Shown here: positions 1 to 11,289 of the stretch, in pieces
Position numbering within the stretch: the first letter of the stretch is position 1
Layout of the letters: every line of letters begins with the position of its first letter
Assembly (NCBI GenBank): GCA_001600635.1
Contig: BCKL01000007.1
Span: 830,303-894,302 of the forward strand
Source of the DNA: Leucosporidium creatinivorum
Taxonomy: Eukaryota; Basidiomycota; Microbotryomycetes; Leucosporidiales; Leucosporidiaceae
Reading direction: 5' to 3'
Length of the DNA: 64,000 bases
The notes under the pieces: model-generated
Seen by the model: the letters and a program-made list of their open reading frames with translations, nothing else
Database searches by the model: none
What the model was told of the DNA's origin: nothing
Position numbers and translations under genes: made by a program

Positions 1-747
1 TCGATCCTCATCACTGTATTAACGCTTCAGCTCTTTACTCGTCAACTTCAAGGTGAGCTGTCACTCTCGATTTAGTCCGACGACCTCGCTTACACCCTCA
101 AACCTGCAGCCGAGGTGAGCGACGTCTACGCCGAGCGGTTCGCCGACGACGAAGCGAAAGCTGACCTGCTCCTGCAAGGCGGCCGATCACGCTTGGCTAG
201 AGGGTGACTATCTCTCACCGCTCCTGTACGATCCTCGCTGACTCGCTTCTCTCTCAGACTGGGAGAAGCGGCACGGCGTCGACGAGCGAGACTGCGCGCA
301 TGGTCAGCCTCTTCTGCCGTCAGAGGACGGAGCTTCTGGGCGAAGGCTGACACCTTGCATGAGCAGGTGCAACCTGGGCCAAGTATCGCTCGGTCCTTCC
401 TCCTCGAGCTCGGCACTTCAAGGCTCTCGCCGCGGTTCGTGGTGAGTGCGAGTTCGCCGAGCATGCTTCATCGACGGTGCTGACGTCTACCACCACACAC
501 AGGCTTCACGCTTTGGTCTAACGGCATGCTGTGAGCCTTGCTCTGCCGGAGAGATGGCTCTCTGACTGACTCGCCCTCTCCTCGCTGTTCGCAGGATCAT
601 CGGCGCGGTCGCCCTCGGCGGTGAGTCGCAGCGTCTACTCGACCTAAACACAACGAGCCCTCGCTAAACAGTCTACTGCTACTCGTCACAGTACTCATCG
701 CCTCGGCTCTCAACCCGACGACTTTCCAGAACTGCCAAAACGACTGA
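1..747 (+). CDS. Unrecognised membrane protein, 3' end only
   Basis: This is the tail of a gene whose start lies left of the window. A chain of short exons (for example 178-202, 255-300, 367-440, 511-538, 595-620) joins in consistent phase through introns with GTGAG donors and CTGAC branch sites, and ends at TGA 745-747. The joined tail has a charged stretch containing WLEDWEKRHG, then a hydrophobic segment around IIGAVALGVLIASAL, and ends FQNCQND. A single membrane span close to the C-terminus is therefore visible. I do not recognise the family. The exon joins upstream of position 178 are uncertain. It converges on the D-amino-acid oxidase gene. Confidence 0.55.
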
Positions 748-885
748 TTCTCGGCGAGCAAGATGGAGTGGCAGCGCAAGGGGCGAGGGTGGTCGAAATA
801 CAAAGCATGCTTTATCCCAGTCTCAGTTCAAGTGTATCTACAACACTGCAGAGTCTCTAGATTCCCCTCACAAGACCTCTATGCC

Positions 886-2323
886 CTACAACTTCGCCCT
901 CACTGGCTTGCTGAGCGCCGCCTCTGCCAGCTCTAGCACCTCCTGCGCCATTCCCCAAGACGCCTGATATCCAGCAGGACCAATACCGTACGCATGAATC
1001 ACAGTCGCTTGCCGTGGGGTTGTAGACTTGCTCAGCGCCGAGGTGGTGAGCGCCGACCTAATCGGAAGCTGAACGTGCTCCGCCTCGAGCCTTGGACCTC
1101 CCTCGCGCGAAGGGCGAAGACCGACGTTGTGGCGAAGGATCTGGATACCCTCCACGGTGCCGTCCGACGAAATGGCGGGCTCGATGGCGAGGCAGCGTTC
1201 GAGGATCTTGCGAGCGAGCTTTGGGTCTGATGAGAGGTCCCAGCTGCCGATGTGGTAGCATCCGCCACAGATTGCCTCTCCTCCAGGTCTAGGAATGATG
1301 TAGGCGGAGTCGGGTTCTGCGAGAGAACGTGGTGAGCGGCGAAGTGTGAGGAGGAGGCGGCGCCGAGCTCACGAGACGAGTCCATCGTGCAGCGCTTCAC
1401 GTCCGTCTTGATGAGAACCGTTTGTCCACGAATCGGCCGAACAGCAGCATCCTCGACTCCCGCAAGAGATTTGGCGCCCAAGCCCGTTGCGTTGACGACG
1501 AGGTCGACTCCGCCGAACGCCGAGAAGGCCTCGTCGAGGGAGAGCAGGTTCGCCCGCTCAAACACGACACCGGCGTCGAGGAGTCGAGACTTGAGCCAGA
1601 GGATGTATCGGGGTGCGTTGAGCGAGAGGGTGTCGAACGTCGCGCCGACCGAGTTAGGAGGGCACTCCTCGGCGGGCAGGACTCGGTACTGTTGCGGGAG
1701 AGGTCAGCTTTTGTCGTTTTGCCTATCCTGGGAGATTTAAGAAGCTCACGTTGTCGACGACGTTCTTATACCAGTGGCCAAGGAGGCCGCTCTCCTTTTG
1801 TGCGAAGCGCCGAGTTCCTCGAAGGGGCATTACGACTCCCGACGGCATCAAGGATTTGAGCTTGGAGCTGTGGGAGGTCGAGCGATCATGGTTAGATGAA
1901 ATGGGACCCTGGAGTGGCAGTGTCCAAGACATACAAGGTGGCCGTCTCCCATCGGCAGACATTCGCTTGCCAACCCTCCTCGTTGGGCTCGAACGCACAC
2001 CAGTTGGCTCCCTGGGGAAGACATCAGATCAGCTTCAGCCAATCCTACACTCGAGCGATTCATCGACCTACAGCCCACGGCGAAGCGAAGCCCTGAGACG
2101 CCGAATCCTCGGGGAGGTCTCTTGCTACAATTCTGACCGAGAATCCAGCTTCCCATAAGGTTAGGGCGCTAGTAAGACCGATTACTATAGAAGAGCAACA
2201 CGCCCGGGCGAAGAAGAAATGTCAGATCATCGTGGGGCTGAAGAGAACTTAAGAAAGAAGGAGGCGACGCTAACCTCCAGCTCCGACGACGACAACACGG
2301 GGCAGAGACGGTGCAGAGGACAT
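886..2323 (-). CDS. DAO1: D-amino-acid oxidase, peroxisomal
   Basis: This FAD enzyme oxidises D-amino acids to 2-oxo acids with release of ammonia and hydrogen peroxide. The start at 2323 gives exon 1 ending in a dinucleotide-binding motif VVVVGAG, which a phase-correct intron joins to [14 protein letters not shown]. Further along are [62 protein letters not shown] and [15 protein letters not shown]. Next comes NVGLRP with the substrate-binding arginine, then [14 protein letters not shown]. These are the landmarks of the Rhodotorula enzyme. The protein ends AKL, a PTS1 peroxisomal signal. It has at least five introns. It is head to head with the dipeptidase across about 190 bp, which suggests shared control. 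Family assignment is very secure; exact substrate range is not visible. Confidence 0.95.
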
Positions 2324-2513
2324 GTTGAGAAGCTCGGGGTGGAAGATGGATTCAAAAGAAGCAAAGCTGCAAGAAGAACAAGGTCGAGCGACCTGCACCG
2401 ACGTTGAAGCGTCGGCTTTAACCCCATCCCGCTCCCCCAGCTCCCTCTTTCCCCGCTTAGGGCGCTGTAACAGCCACTCTGGCTACTTCCAACCACTTCC
2501 ACACTCTACTACA
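2324..2513. promoter_or_regulatory. Shared divergent promoter of DAO and dipeptidase
   Basis: Only 190 bp separate the two start codons, which face away from each other, so both promoters and 5' leaders must lie here. The middle (about 2420-2460) has several C-runs on the + strand (AACCCCATCCC, CTCCCCCAG, TTTCCCCGC). Such C/G runs are typical targets of tandem C2H2 fingers. That they bind the neighbouring C2H2 factor is inference only. Confidence 0.5.
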
Positions 2514-4260
2514 ATGTTACTCTTGTCCCTTCTGCTCACACTCGGCTCGTTGGCCACTGCCTGCCTTGCCGCAGAGCAGCTCCCTTTCGACCCCCCTTCG
2601 CAGGCTTCAGCGACGCTAGAGCTCGAACGACGCGCCAGGGACATTCTCAGCAGGCATGTCCTCCTAGATGCACATGTAGACCTCCCATTCGTGATGCGAC
2701 ATCTGCATGCTGCCCCCGCAGATGGCATCGCCGACCTTGCTTCGGTGAGCGCGTCGGCCTCTAGCTCCGAAAACAATAGCTGACCCTCTACGGTTTCGCA
2801 GGGGCTTCCCGGTCACATCGATATTCCACGTCTAAGAGAAGGAGGAGTCGGAGCCCTCTTCAATATTGCCTACGCCCCCTGCGATGCGAGCGCTGGGGAC
2901 GACTTTCTCGGCCCCACAAACAGCGCCGAGTATGCTTTCGAATCACTCGACCTGGTTCATCGGCTAGTTGAACAGCATCCCGAGGTGAGCTTCGACAGCA
3001 GCACTACGTTTCAGAGCAGAGCGGCACCCTTCACCTTTCTCGGCGCTGACTTCGGCGCTCGCAGGACCTCGCGCTCGCGCTCACGGCAGAAGACGTACGA
3101 CAACACTTCAAGGACGGCAGGATCTCGTCTTTACTGGGACTCGAGGGGTGAGCTAGCTATGATTGATCAACTTCCTTTTGCGGCGACAAGGACTGTGCTG
3201 ACCGTCCGTCTGGCTTGCCAGCTCGCATCACCTCATGAACTCCCTCTCTCTTCTGCGAGCCTTCGCGGACCTCGGGGTTCGGTATCTTACCCTGACACAT
3301 ACTTGCCACAACTGTACGCTCTCTGCAAGTCTCGCTTTCCCGTCGCCAAGCTGACCAGCTGGTCCACAGCTTTCGCCTCCTCGGCCGGGGATGGATCGCC
3401 CATTGAGCCTGTACATGCACACAATGGCCTCACCGACTTTGGGAGATCTCTGATCCTCGAGCTAAACCGCCTCGGTGTCATGGTGGACCTCTCGCATACC
3501 AGCGACGAGACGATGATGGACGTGAGTTGTCCGAGCTCGTTCCGTTCGAAGCGGCACAGCTGACCTCTCCCTTGCAGGCGCTCGACCTCACAAAAGCCCC
3601 TGTCATCTTCTCCCACTCTGGAGCTCGCTCAGTGCACGACCACCCTCGCAACATTCCCGACGAGATTCTTCGGCGCATCGGTTCGGAGCCCGGCCAGAAC
3701 GCTGGAGTCGTGTGAGCCTACTTATTCGTCGCCGGAAGGAACGAGCCAAAACAATTGACACCCATCTCCTGCAGATCCGTCGTCTTCTACCCGTCCTTCG
3801 TCGACCCTGCTCGGCCGACCGTCCAGCGAGTCGCCGACCACATCGAACACTTTGTCTCAATCGTTGGCTACGCCCATGTCGGCCTCGGAAGTGATTTTGA
3901 TGGGATTCATCAGAGCGTCGAAGGGCTTGAGGACGCCTCCAAGTTCCCTAACCTGGTCAGTCTCGGCCCGCGCCACTTCGCCAAGCCCAAGCTGATCTTG
4001 CGTTTTCGCAGATTGTCGAGCTCCTTCGACGAGGGTGGACTGAAGATCAGCTTGCTGGTCTTCTAGGCAGAAACATCTTGAGGGTGATGGAAGCAGCAGA
4101 ACGAGTCAAGGCCGAGCTGGCGGGGGAGAAGGCTTCGGCGGCGATTTATGACCGTCGAGTTGGGCACGACATGCCTGTGCAGTGGGCTGGACCAGGGGGA
4201 GAGTACCTTCCAGAGGACGTGAAGCGGGCAGTACGGGGTTTGGCGCACGATGAGCTTTGA
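2514..4260 (+). CDS. Membrane/secreted dipeptidase, peptidase family M19
   Basis: This is a zinc dipeptidase of the renal dipeptidase type. The first 20 residues ([20 protein letters not shown]) form a clear signal peptide, so it enters the secretory route. Zinc-site landmarks appear in order: DAHVDLP, then SLLGLE (bridging Glu), [35 protein letters not shown] and [10 protein letters not shown]. All match the ligands and substrate-binding residues of this family. The coding sequence is split by about seven short introns and ends at TGA 4258-4260, the usual length of about 420-450 residues. M19 enzymes accept dipeptides with a C-terminal D-residue. Its divergent pairing with a D-amino-acid oxidase makes release of D-amino acids a reasonable but untested role. 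Confidence 0.92.
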
Positions 4261-4406
4261 AAGATGTTGTGCAGCCTCTCTCTAGCGTGACTTTCGAGCT
4301 TCGGCGAACGTGATGGCGGGCTTTGCAGGCAATCGCCGGGCTGCTGGCGGGTCCGCGTAACTTACAACAAGGGTAGAGCCAACTGCTCTGCTCAAAACAC
4401 CTCCTT

Positions 4407-7124
4407 CTAGCGTCGCGATAGCACCATTTGGAGAATGAGGCTGTACTCTTGAGCTGTTGGATCGCAAAAGCGGTTCAGCACGTCGAGCTGGCGAGGGAGT
4501 CCAGGACGCAGAGGGAGAGGGAAAGCTCACCGAGACCCCATCTTGATCGCCGCAGCGTCGACAGCACGGTTTCCAGCAGGACCCTGAGCTCTTGCGGCGT
4601 CAAGAAACCGTCGCTCGACGGCAAGGTAGCGGCTTGAAGGGTAGCAAAGAGGTTCTGCAGAGCGAGAGGAAGGTCAGTCTTACCCTACCTGTAGTGACTA
4701 TACTCGTAATAGCTCACAAAGGGAGACTGCAACCCTTGAGCTTGCTCGGCGAAGTGAGGCTGGACTGAGGTGAACGCCCACACGGTGAGCTGCGCAACAG
4801 AGAGAGGATCAGTAGTGGTACAGGAAGAGTGCATAGACAGCTCACAGAATCGATGTATAGGCTGAACGGAGCGTAGATCCCGTTACACGCTAACGGAACT
4901 GAGGGATCAGCGAAGTTGGGATCGCCGAGCCGTGCGAGGAGGTAGGTCATGGCGTTTGATGAGGCGCTCCTTGCCTCGCTCGAAGTAGCCCATTTTCGAA
5001 CACCTTTTGCGGCCGTCTGTCGAGCGAGGCAAGGTGAGCTGACAGAGCGAGCTTCGTCGACGAGCAGCGACTCACCGTATAATCCTCGGGACCGATGCGA
5101 CGACCTGCAATCTCGGTGGCGCCAGCGAAGGTTTGGATGGCGACACTGAAGTTCAAGATCGAGGTCAGCGTTGTCGGATCTGGTCATCCCACTCTCGAGC
5201 ACTTACAGGTCACTGCGAAGGTCGAGCTCGCCGATGAGGAGCATATCGAGAGCTGAGAGCCGCATCAAGCTCGACGAAGCACGAGAAGCCATCAAAGCGG
5301 TGGTGATATGTTGTCGATATTGCTCGTAGGCCTGCTCAAGCGAAGCCCTCCAGTTCTTGGCAGCTTCGACACTCGGCGCTCGCAGCGAGCCGCGCCATCG
5401 AAGATCCCACGCGGTAGCCATCAGACCGTGCACGACCGAGAGTTGTGAGAAAGGCGAGAGGTTGGGGATGATGGATGGCGGTAAGGGGTGGTCGGAGGTG
5501 TTGGTGGAGAAGTGGCCTTTGAGGACTTGCGGAAGAGTAATCTCTCGAGGTGCTGGGAGTGCCGCCCATGCCGAGGCTGCGTTACGGCATGCGAGGTCAG
5601 CGGAATAGCCTTGAGCTGTGGTAGAGCCCTGGTCACCCGTCGTGCACCTCCAAGAAGCCTCGTCGGCGGATGGCAGACCGATGCGAATGAGGAAGACCGA
5701 TAGCGCTCGAGCGGGCAGATTCCTGAACATGCTGCATAGCTGAGTGTCGCGCATGATGATGAGGTAGGCGAGCCTAGTATTGGGAATGTTCGTGAGTTCT
5801 CAAGCTCAGGCAAGGGCGGCAAAGAAGGCCAACTCACCGCCGAAAGGACTCGAGCTCAATCCACGCGCGCCAGCGAGCCTCGGGGGAAACGATGGCTCGG
5901 ATCTTGGAGGCAGAGAAGTGGCGATAGCTGAAGAGATCCATGGTACGGCCGAGAGAGAGCTCAAAAGCCGAGAAAGCGATGCTGTAGATGTGCTGCCCTC
6001 GGTCAAGAAGTTGCTGCGAAGCGACACCCAGCAGGACAAGAGCCTGGAAGGTTGCGAGTTGGATAGGATGGGCTTGAGTCTCCCACAGCAGGATGAGGGC
6101 GCGAAGATGGCTCGCCGTGGACACTCCAAGCGCGTACAGGCCGTCTCCCTCGGCCGTAGCGGGCGCCATGCACATCCCGATGGTGATGAGAGTAGCCAGC
6201 AGCCCAGTCGAGCACTCCTCGACGACGAAGGAGGGTCGATGGAGGATGGGGACTTGCTCGGCGAAATGGGTCCAATACATGTCGAGGGCAAGAGAGATGG
6301 CTTTCGAGGTAAAGTAGGGAGAGGTGGCGATGGCGGGGACGGTCTGTGGAGAAGACACGATCAGCTTGGGTCTGCGCGCGCCGAGGACCAGCGACTGACG
6401 ACGAGGTAGTTGAGTAGGCGCTGACGGACAGCCGGCGATACGGGCTCGCGCAGGGCGTTGATCTGTACAAGCAACTGTCAGCGAGCGTCACTGGAGCATC
6501 GTTACGAGACGCACTGAGAAGTCGAACGGCAGTACTGGCATCGGCGGAAGGTCGTGCTCGAACACCAAGGGAGGAGGCATCTCGGGGATCATCCACGAGT
6601 TCCAGTCCATGTCTAGATCCTCTGGGGGCATCGCTGCCGAGTCGGCCGAGAAGACGTAGGCGAACATGGACTCGAACGAGTCGAGCGAATCGAGGGAGCC
6701 GAGCTCGGGCAACGGCGCGGGTTGTAGCTCTTCTTGGGAAGGCGCCGGCGAAGGAGAGTGGCCTACTACTCCTGACTCGGTCTCGACCTCCTCTTCGTGC
6801 TTGCGTTGGTGAGCTGTCAAGACGTCTTGACGAGCGAAGGCCTGCCAGTGGGTGAGGTTGTGAGGAGCACATCAGCACGAGTCGGCGAGCTACTGGGCAG
6901 CACAGGGAGCTACCTTCCCACATTCTGGACATGTCTTGCGTCGGTGCGGATCATGGTTGGCGCTATGTCGGCGCAGATGGTCTGGGAAGAGCGGGATGAG
7001 TGACGGACAACTGGGGAGGCTGGCAATTCTGCTCACCTTTACGTGTGAAAGTCTTGGAGCAGCCTGGCTCGTTACAAGAGAATCGTTCGGCGTCAGGAGC
7101 TGCCCCGCCTCGCTTGCGTCCCAT
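4407..7124 (-). CDS. C2H2 zinc-finger / fungal-specific-domain transcription factor
   Basis: The start at 7124 gives MGRKRGG. Two adjacent C2H2 fingers follow, split by introns: CNEPGCSKTFTRK-DHLRRHSANH and CPECGK-AFARQDVLTAHQRKH. A Ser/Pro/acidic linker precedes a fungal_trans (middle homology) domain, with ALDMYWTHFAEQVPILHRPSF, RALILLWETQAHPIQLA and RTMDLFSYRHF readily seen. The last exon ends MVLSRR at TAG 4409-4407. It should act in the nucleus as a sequence-specific regulator. It sits between the dipeptidase (convergent ends, about 145 bp) and an amino-acid permease (divergent), so it is the obvious candidate pathway regulator, by inference. An in-frame upstream ATG at 7169 is an alternative start. 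Confidence 0.88.
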
Positions 7125-7724
7125 CGTGCTCCAGGATCGACCTCGACGGAAGCGAGGGAAGCGGTCCAATCGTCGAGTTCGAAAGCCGAGGTCGGGTGGT
7201 CGAGATGGACAGCAGCAGCTGTGGGTGACGATTCAAGCCCTTCGAGTCGATATGTAGTCGAGCGGTGTACGAAGCAGAGCTGGGTTATCTCTGCGGGGGC
7301 CACTCTTCTCTCGAACTTGAGTCGATTTCACGGTTGCCCTTCGCTCTTCTCCTGCTTGTTTCCAGACCTCCAGGAGAGCCTCGGACGGCTCGGGGATTAA
7401 TACATCGACTTTCTCCTTATTTCAGCGTGACCGTGAGCCCCCTGCGCCCCCACCTCTACGCGATACGTGCCCCCAGCCCTCCGCCCACCTGCGATTGAAG
7501 GCAGGGAGAGTCAAGAAGAGCGGGGCAGGATTGCAGGTTGACTCCCTATCGGTCACTACTCCCTGTGAGCTTTCCTGCCTGTCACCAGCCGCCTGCAAGC
7601 TAGCAATTGCTGACTTCGCCCCTCGGACCCTTCGACCCTTCGCAGCGGCCTTCCAACCTCCTTCACACCCTCCTTCACCATCTTCACTCCTCCTAGAGGC
7701 CTTGCTCCACATCTTCACTCCACC
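7125..7724. promoter_or_regulatory. Divergent intergenic region, transcription factor and permease
   Basis: This 600-bp stretch separates two divergent genes and should contain both promoters and leaders. It becomes C/T-rich toward the permease start (about 7640-7720). A minus-strand open frame from 7303 could be a leader ORF of the factor. I see no other gene, repeat or recognisable operator here. Confidence 0.4.
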
Positions 7725-9872
7725 ATGGCATCCGCCGACTCCCTCAAAGACTCTACCGCCTCTCAGACGGTCATGCCCGCCCGCGCCGAGCTCGTCGCCG
7801 AGCACGGCGAGCACGGCGCCGGTACGGTCACACTTAAGCGTCAAATTGGACCTCTCTCTTTACTAGGCCTTGGCGTATCGATATGTAACGGATGGGCTGC
7901 GATGAGCAGTACAATAGTACTGGGACTTAGCCAAGGCGGGACCGTCGTCGTCCTCTACGGGCTCTTCGGGATCACCGTCATCAACCTCTTTCTCGCCTTG
8001 TCGCTTGGAGAGCTTGCTTCAGCCTATCCTTCTGCTGGTGGACAGGTGAGTCTGATGTACCGGCCGAGCCTACAGCGAGCTGACCGTCCTCCCTCGCCGC
8101 TAGTACGTCTGGTCGGCTTGTCTCGCGAGGCCTAAATGGCGCCGAGCCATCTCCTTCACCACCGGATGGATTAACATCTTCTCCTGGGTCACCATGTGGG
8201 TGTCGCGGAAGCTTCTTGCGTACTCTAGCTGACCCCTGTACGCCCACAGCGTAGCTAGCGTCGTTTTCATATTGACCGAGGTCGTCTTCGGCCTCGTTCA
8301 GCTCTACCGCCCCGATTTTGTCGTCGAGCGATGGCAGACATTTCTCGTCTTCCTCCTCGTAAACATTCTGGCCGTTGCTTTCAACGTTTTCGGTGCCATG
8401 CGCTTGCCGTGGATCGGCAAGGCCTTCTGTAAGTTCCGCGCGGCGCCCTGCGGTGTTCGCCGAGCGCTGATCAAGCCAAATTACAGTGTACTTCTCGTCG
8501 GCGATCGCCTTGGTCATCCTCGTCGTCGTGGTCAGCCGAGCTCCTTCGTACCAATCGAACGAGTTCGTTTGGGCTACATGGTCGAACGGGATCGGATGGG
8601 ATTCGTCTTTCGTCGTCGTCAGCCTTGGCTTGGTCAACACCGGCTACATTTGGGCGGGTGAGCTTTCTTTTCCGTTCTCCTTCATACCGGCATCGCTGAC
8701 TCTGTATATCGTCAGGCTTGGATGGCGCTGTACACATCGCCGAGGAATCGACCGAGCCGGAGAAGGCTGTCCCTCTCGCGCTCCTCTCCACCGTCGGCAT
8801 GGGATTTGTCACGGGCTTCTCCATGGCGCTCGCCCTCCTCTACACGGTTCAGGATATCGACGCAGCTATCGACAGCGAGCTCCCCTTCCTCACCATTATC
8901 CACCAAGCCTCGCGCTCGAGAACCTGCACGACGTTCCTCATGGTCGGCTTCTCGGCCTGCCTTCTTGTCTCGGCCAATTCGGTTCATCAAGCTTGCGGCC
9001 GTCTCATGTGAGTCCAGCTTGGGTGTTCGCCGACGAATGGCTCGGAGCTGACCTCTTTTGCTCCTCAAAGCTGGTCCTTCGCTCGCGATAACGGTCTGCC
9101 ATGCTCGGCGGCTCTCAAGCGCGTTCATCCTACCTTTGGCGTCCCCGTCTGGCCTCTTCTCATTAGTGGAGTCGGTGAGTGCCGGCCCTTCCCTCCCTTC
9201 CCTCACGAGTCGAGGTCTGAAGCTTGCCTTCCGCAGGTGTCACCATTCTGGGACTACTCTACGTTGCCTCTCCTACCGTCTACAGCAGCATCATCGCCTG
9301 CTGCATCATCCTCGGCAATCTCTCCTTTGCAATCCCAGCGGCGCAAGTCTCGATGGGCGGCGTGCTGCCTGCTAGTCGATGGATGAAGCTCGGATGGCTC
9401 GGAACTGTCGCTCGGGTCGTCACCATTCTCTTCACCATCTTCACTACCGTACGTCTGCGGCTCGGAGTGGTATCGATGGACGTGCTCGGTTCGGCACTGA
9501 CCTCTTTCCCTCTCAACAGGTCATGTGGCTCTTCCCTACCTCCTCGCACCCTTCTCCGGGCAACATGAGTACGCTCGATCGTCTTTCATACAGCTCGCGA
9601 CCTCGCTAACCCATCCTCTCGTTCCGCAGACTACTCATGCGCTGTTCTCGGCGGCATGGCGATTTTGGCCTACATTGACTGGCTTGGTGGGCCCTTCCAT
9701 CCTTTCACCATCTCTTGTAGCTGTTACTGACCTTCGCCTCCTCGCAGCCTATGCCCGCAAGCACTTTGTCGGACCCTCGGGCGACGAGGTCCTCTCCCTC
9801 CTCGCGCCGACCGAGTACCAAGATGACAAGGAGAAGAGCCGTGCGGGGGCGTTTGTTGTTGGTGCTCAGTAG
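7725..9872 (+). CDS. Amino-acid permease, APC superfamily (GABA/choline-permease type)
   Basis: This is a proton-coupled amino-acid or amine uptake transporter of the plasma membrane. After a short hydrophilic N-terminus comes TLKRQIGPLSLLGLGVSICN and a long series of hydrophobic segments typical of the 12-span APC fold. Examples are LFGITVINLFLALSLGELAS, SVASVVFILTEVVFGLV, LVNTGYIWAG, ALLSTVGMGFVTGFSMALA and CCIILGNLSFAIPAAQ. The HIAEESTEPEKAVPLAL motif and the overall order match fungal Uga4/Hnm1-like permeases. About nine short introns interrupt it. The start ATG is preceded by a purine at -3 (CACCATGG). Location next to the DAO, dipeptidase and factor genes suggests import of amino acids handled by those enzymes. 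Substrate cannot be read from sequence. Confidence 0.92.
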
Positions 9873-10095
9873 AGAGGTTGTTTGTATCTGTTTCTGATAT
9901 CATATCTGGGCTGTTGGGTTTCCTTAGAAGGAAGTGGAGTGAGCGAGCAGAGAGGAGGCTAGTCGGCGCTTGCGAGACTCGGACTGAGGCGAAAGAGCGA
10001 GAGCGAGAGCCCCGACAGACATACGAGACTTACAAAAGCTATAGATGTACGATCACTGCTCCTGCCCACTTCCCAACATCCCCTCGAACCGACCC

Positions 10096-10807
10096 TCATT
10101 CCCACCCAGGCGCCCTCGCCGCCTCCTTCTCATGCCTCAACTTCTCCTCCAACATCTTCCCCCGCTCCCTCTTCTCCTCCTCGCTCGGTTCAGGCTCCTT
10201 GCTCGAGTATCCGAGCTCCAAAGAATGGTATTGCGACGGGATCTCGCCGTCTTTCGGTAGGTCGTCGAGGTAGAGGGGGAAGGGAGGGCCGATCCAGGCG
10301 TTTCGGTGCTCGTGGTCGGCGCGCTGGGGTGAAGAGAGGTTTTTGGGCAGGTAGATAAGGGAAAGGGAGAGGCAAGGGAGGGGGTTAGCGCCGAGAAGCG
10401 AAGACGAGGCTCGGTCGAGAGACGAAACTAACCTGATTCGCCGTTAGCGGGTGGATGAGGATGCTGGAGATGATACAAAGAGGTCAGCTCGTACTTCTGC
10501 TCCGACAGAATTCCATTACTCACCTCAGCTCCCCCCTCTCCTGACAAAGAAATGAGAACACTGCTGCGAAGCTCTCCTCCGGCACCCAAACCTCATAAGA
10601 CCCGACCGGATGCGGACCCATCGCCGTCTCATTAACCCTATGCAGCGGCACGGCGACGAACTCTCCTTCCGAGCGAGCTATGAGCAGCCGCTCGCGCAAG
10701 GAAAGGGCGTGGGTGCGTTGAGGGGTGGAGGAGGTCAGGAAGTAGATGTGGAAGTGGTACTCTTTTACTCGGGAGGGGAGGGTGGTGGAGCTGGGAGGGA
10801 GCTGCAT
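10096..10807 (-). CDS. DOPA 4,5-dioxygenase-like extradiol ring-cleaving enzyme
   Basis: This small metalloenzyme of the DOPA dioxygenase family opens catechol rings such as L-DOPA and is a relative of betalain/muscaflavin enzymes. After MQLPPSSTTLPSRV come EYHFHIYFL, GPHPVGSYEVWVP, then across an intron ILIHPLTANQ, and after another intron RADHEHRNAWIGPPFPLYLD. The three His clusters are the expected metal and substrate ligands. It ends EAARAPGWE at TGA 10098-10096, giving about 190 residues, normal for the family. An in-frame ATG at 11056 would add a long N-terminal extension, but conservation begins after 10807. It faces the permease tail to tail. True substrate unknown. Confidence 0.88.
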
Positions 10808-11289
10808 GATGGGATCGAGCGAGAGACGACCGCGTTGGGAGAGTTGGCGAGGCGGGTGGGGAGAGAGCAGACGAGAGCGAGCTTCGAGGTTGAGCGTCGG
10901 GGCTGTGCGAGGCGAGTAGGTCCAAAGTCGAGAGTGAGCGAAGAGGAGGAGGGAGAGGGAGACAGAAGGCCGACGGCACGTCTTGCTCGCCCCACAAGAC
11001 GCAAAAGGCGGACTGCCGATCTTGTGCAGGCAAAAACGAGGATGCTTGACCAGCAAAGTACATTGCTGGAGCTCAAACGCGATGATCTGGGGCGGGGCAA
11101 GGGGTTAGCGAGACGAAAGGAGTCGGCAGATATGAGCCGAGCTCACCTTCTCAACAGTGTCTATGTACAGCGGTAGGCTCTTCGCTCTCTTGCACTCCTC
11201 TCCTGTGTCGTCAGAGATGTGGAACACGTCAGCCCAGACCTAAGGGCCCTCAGAAAGCTGACAAGACTCGCCTACTCCCATCGCCGAGC

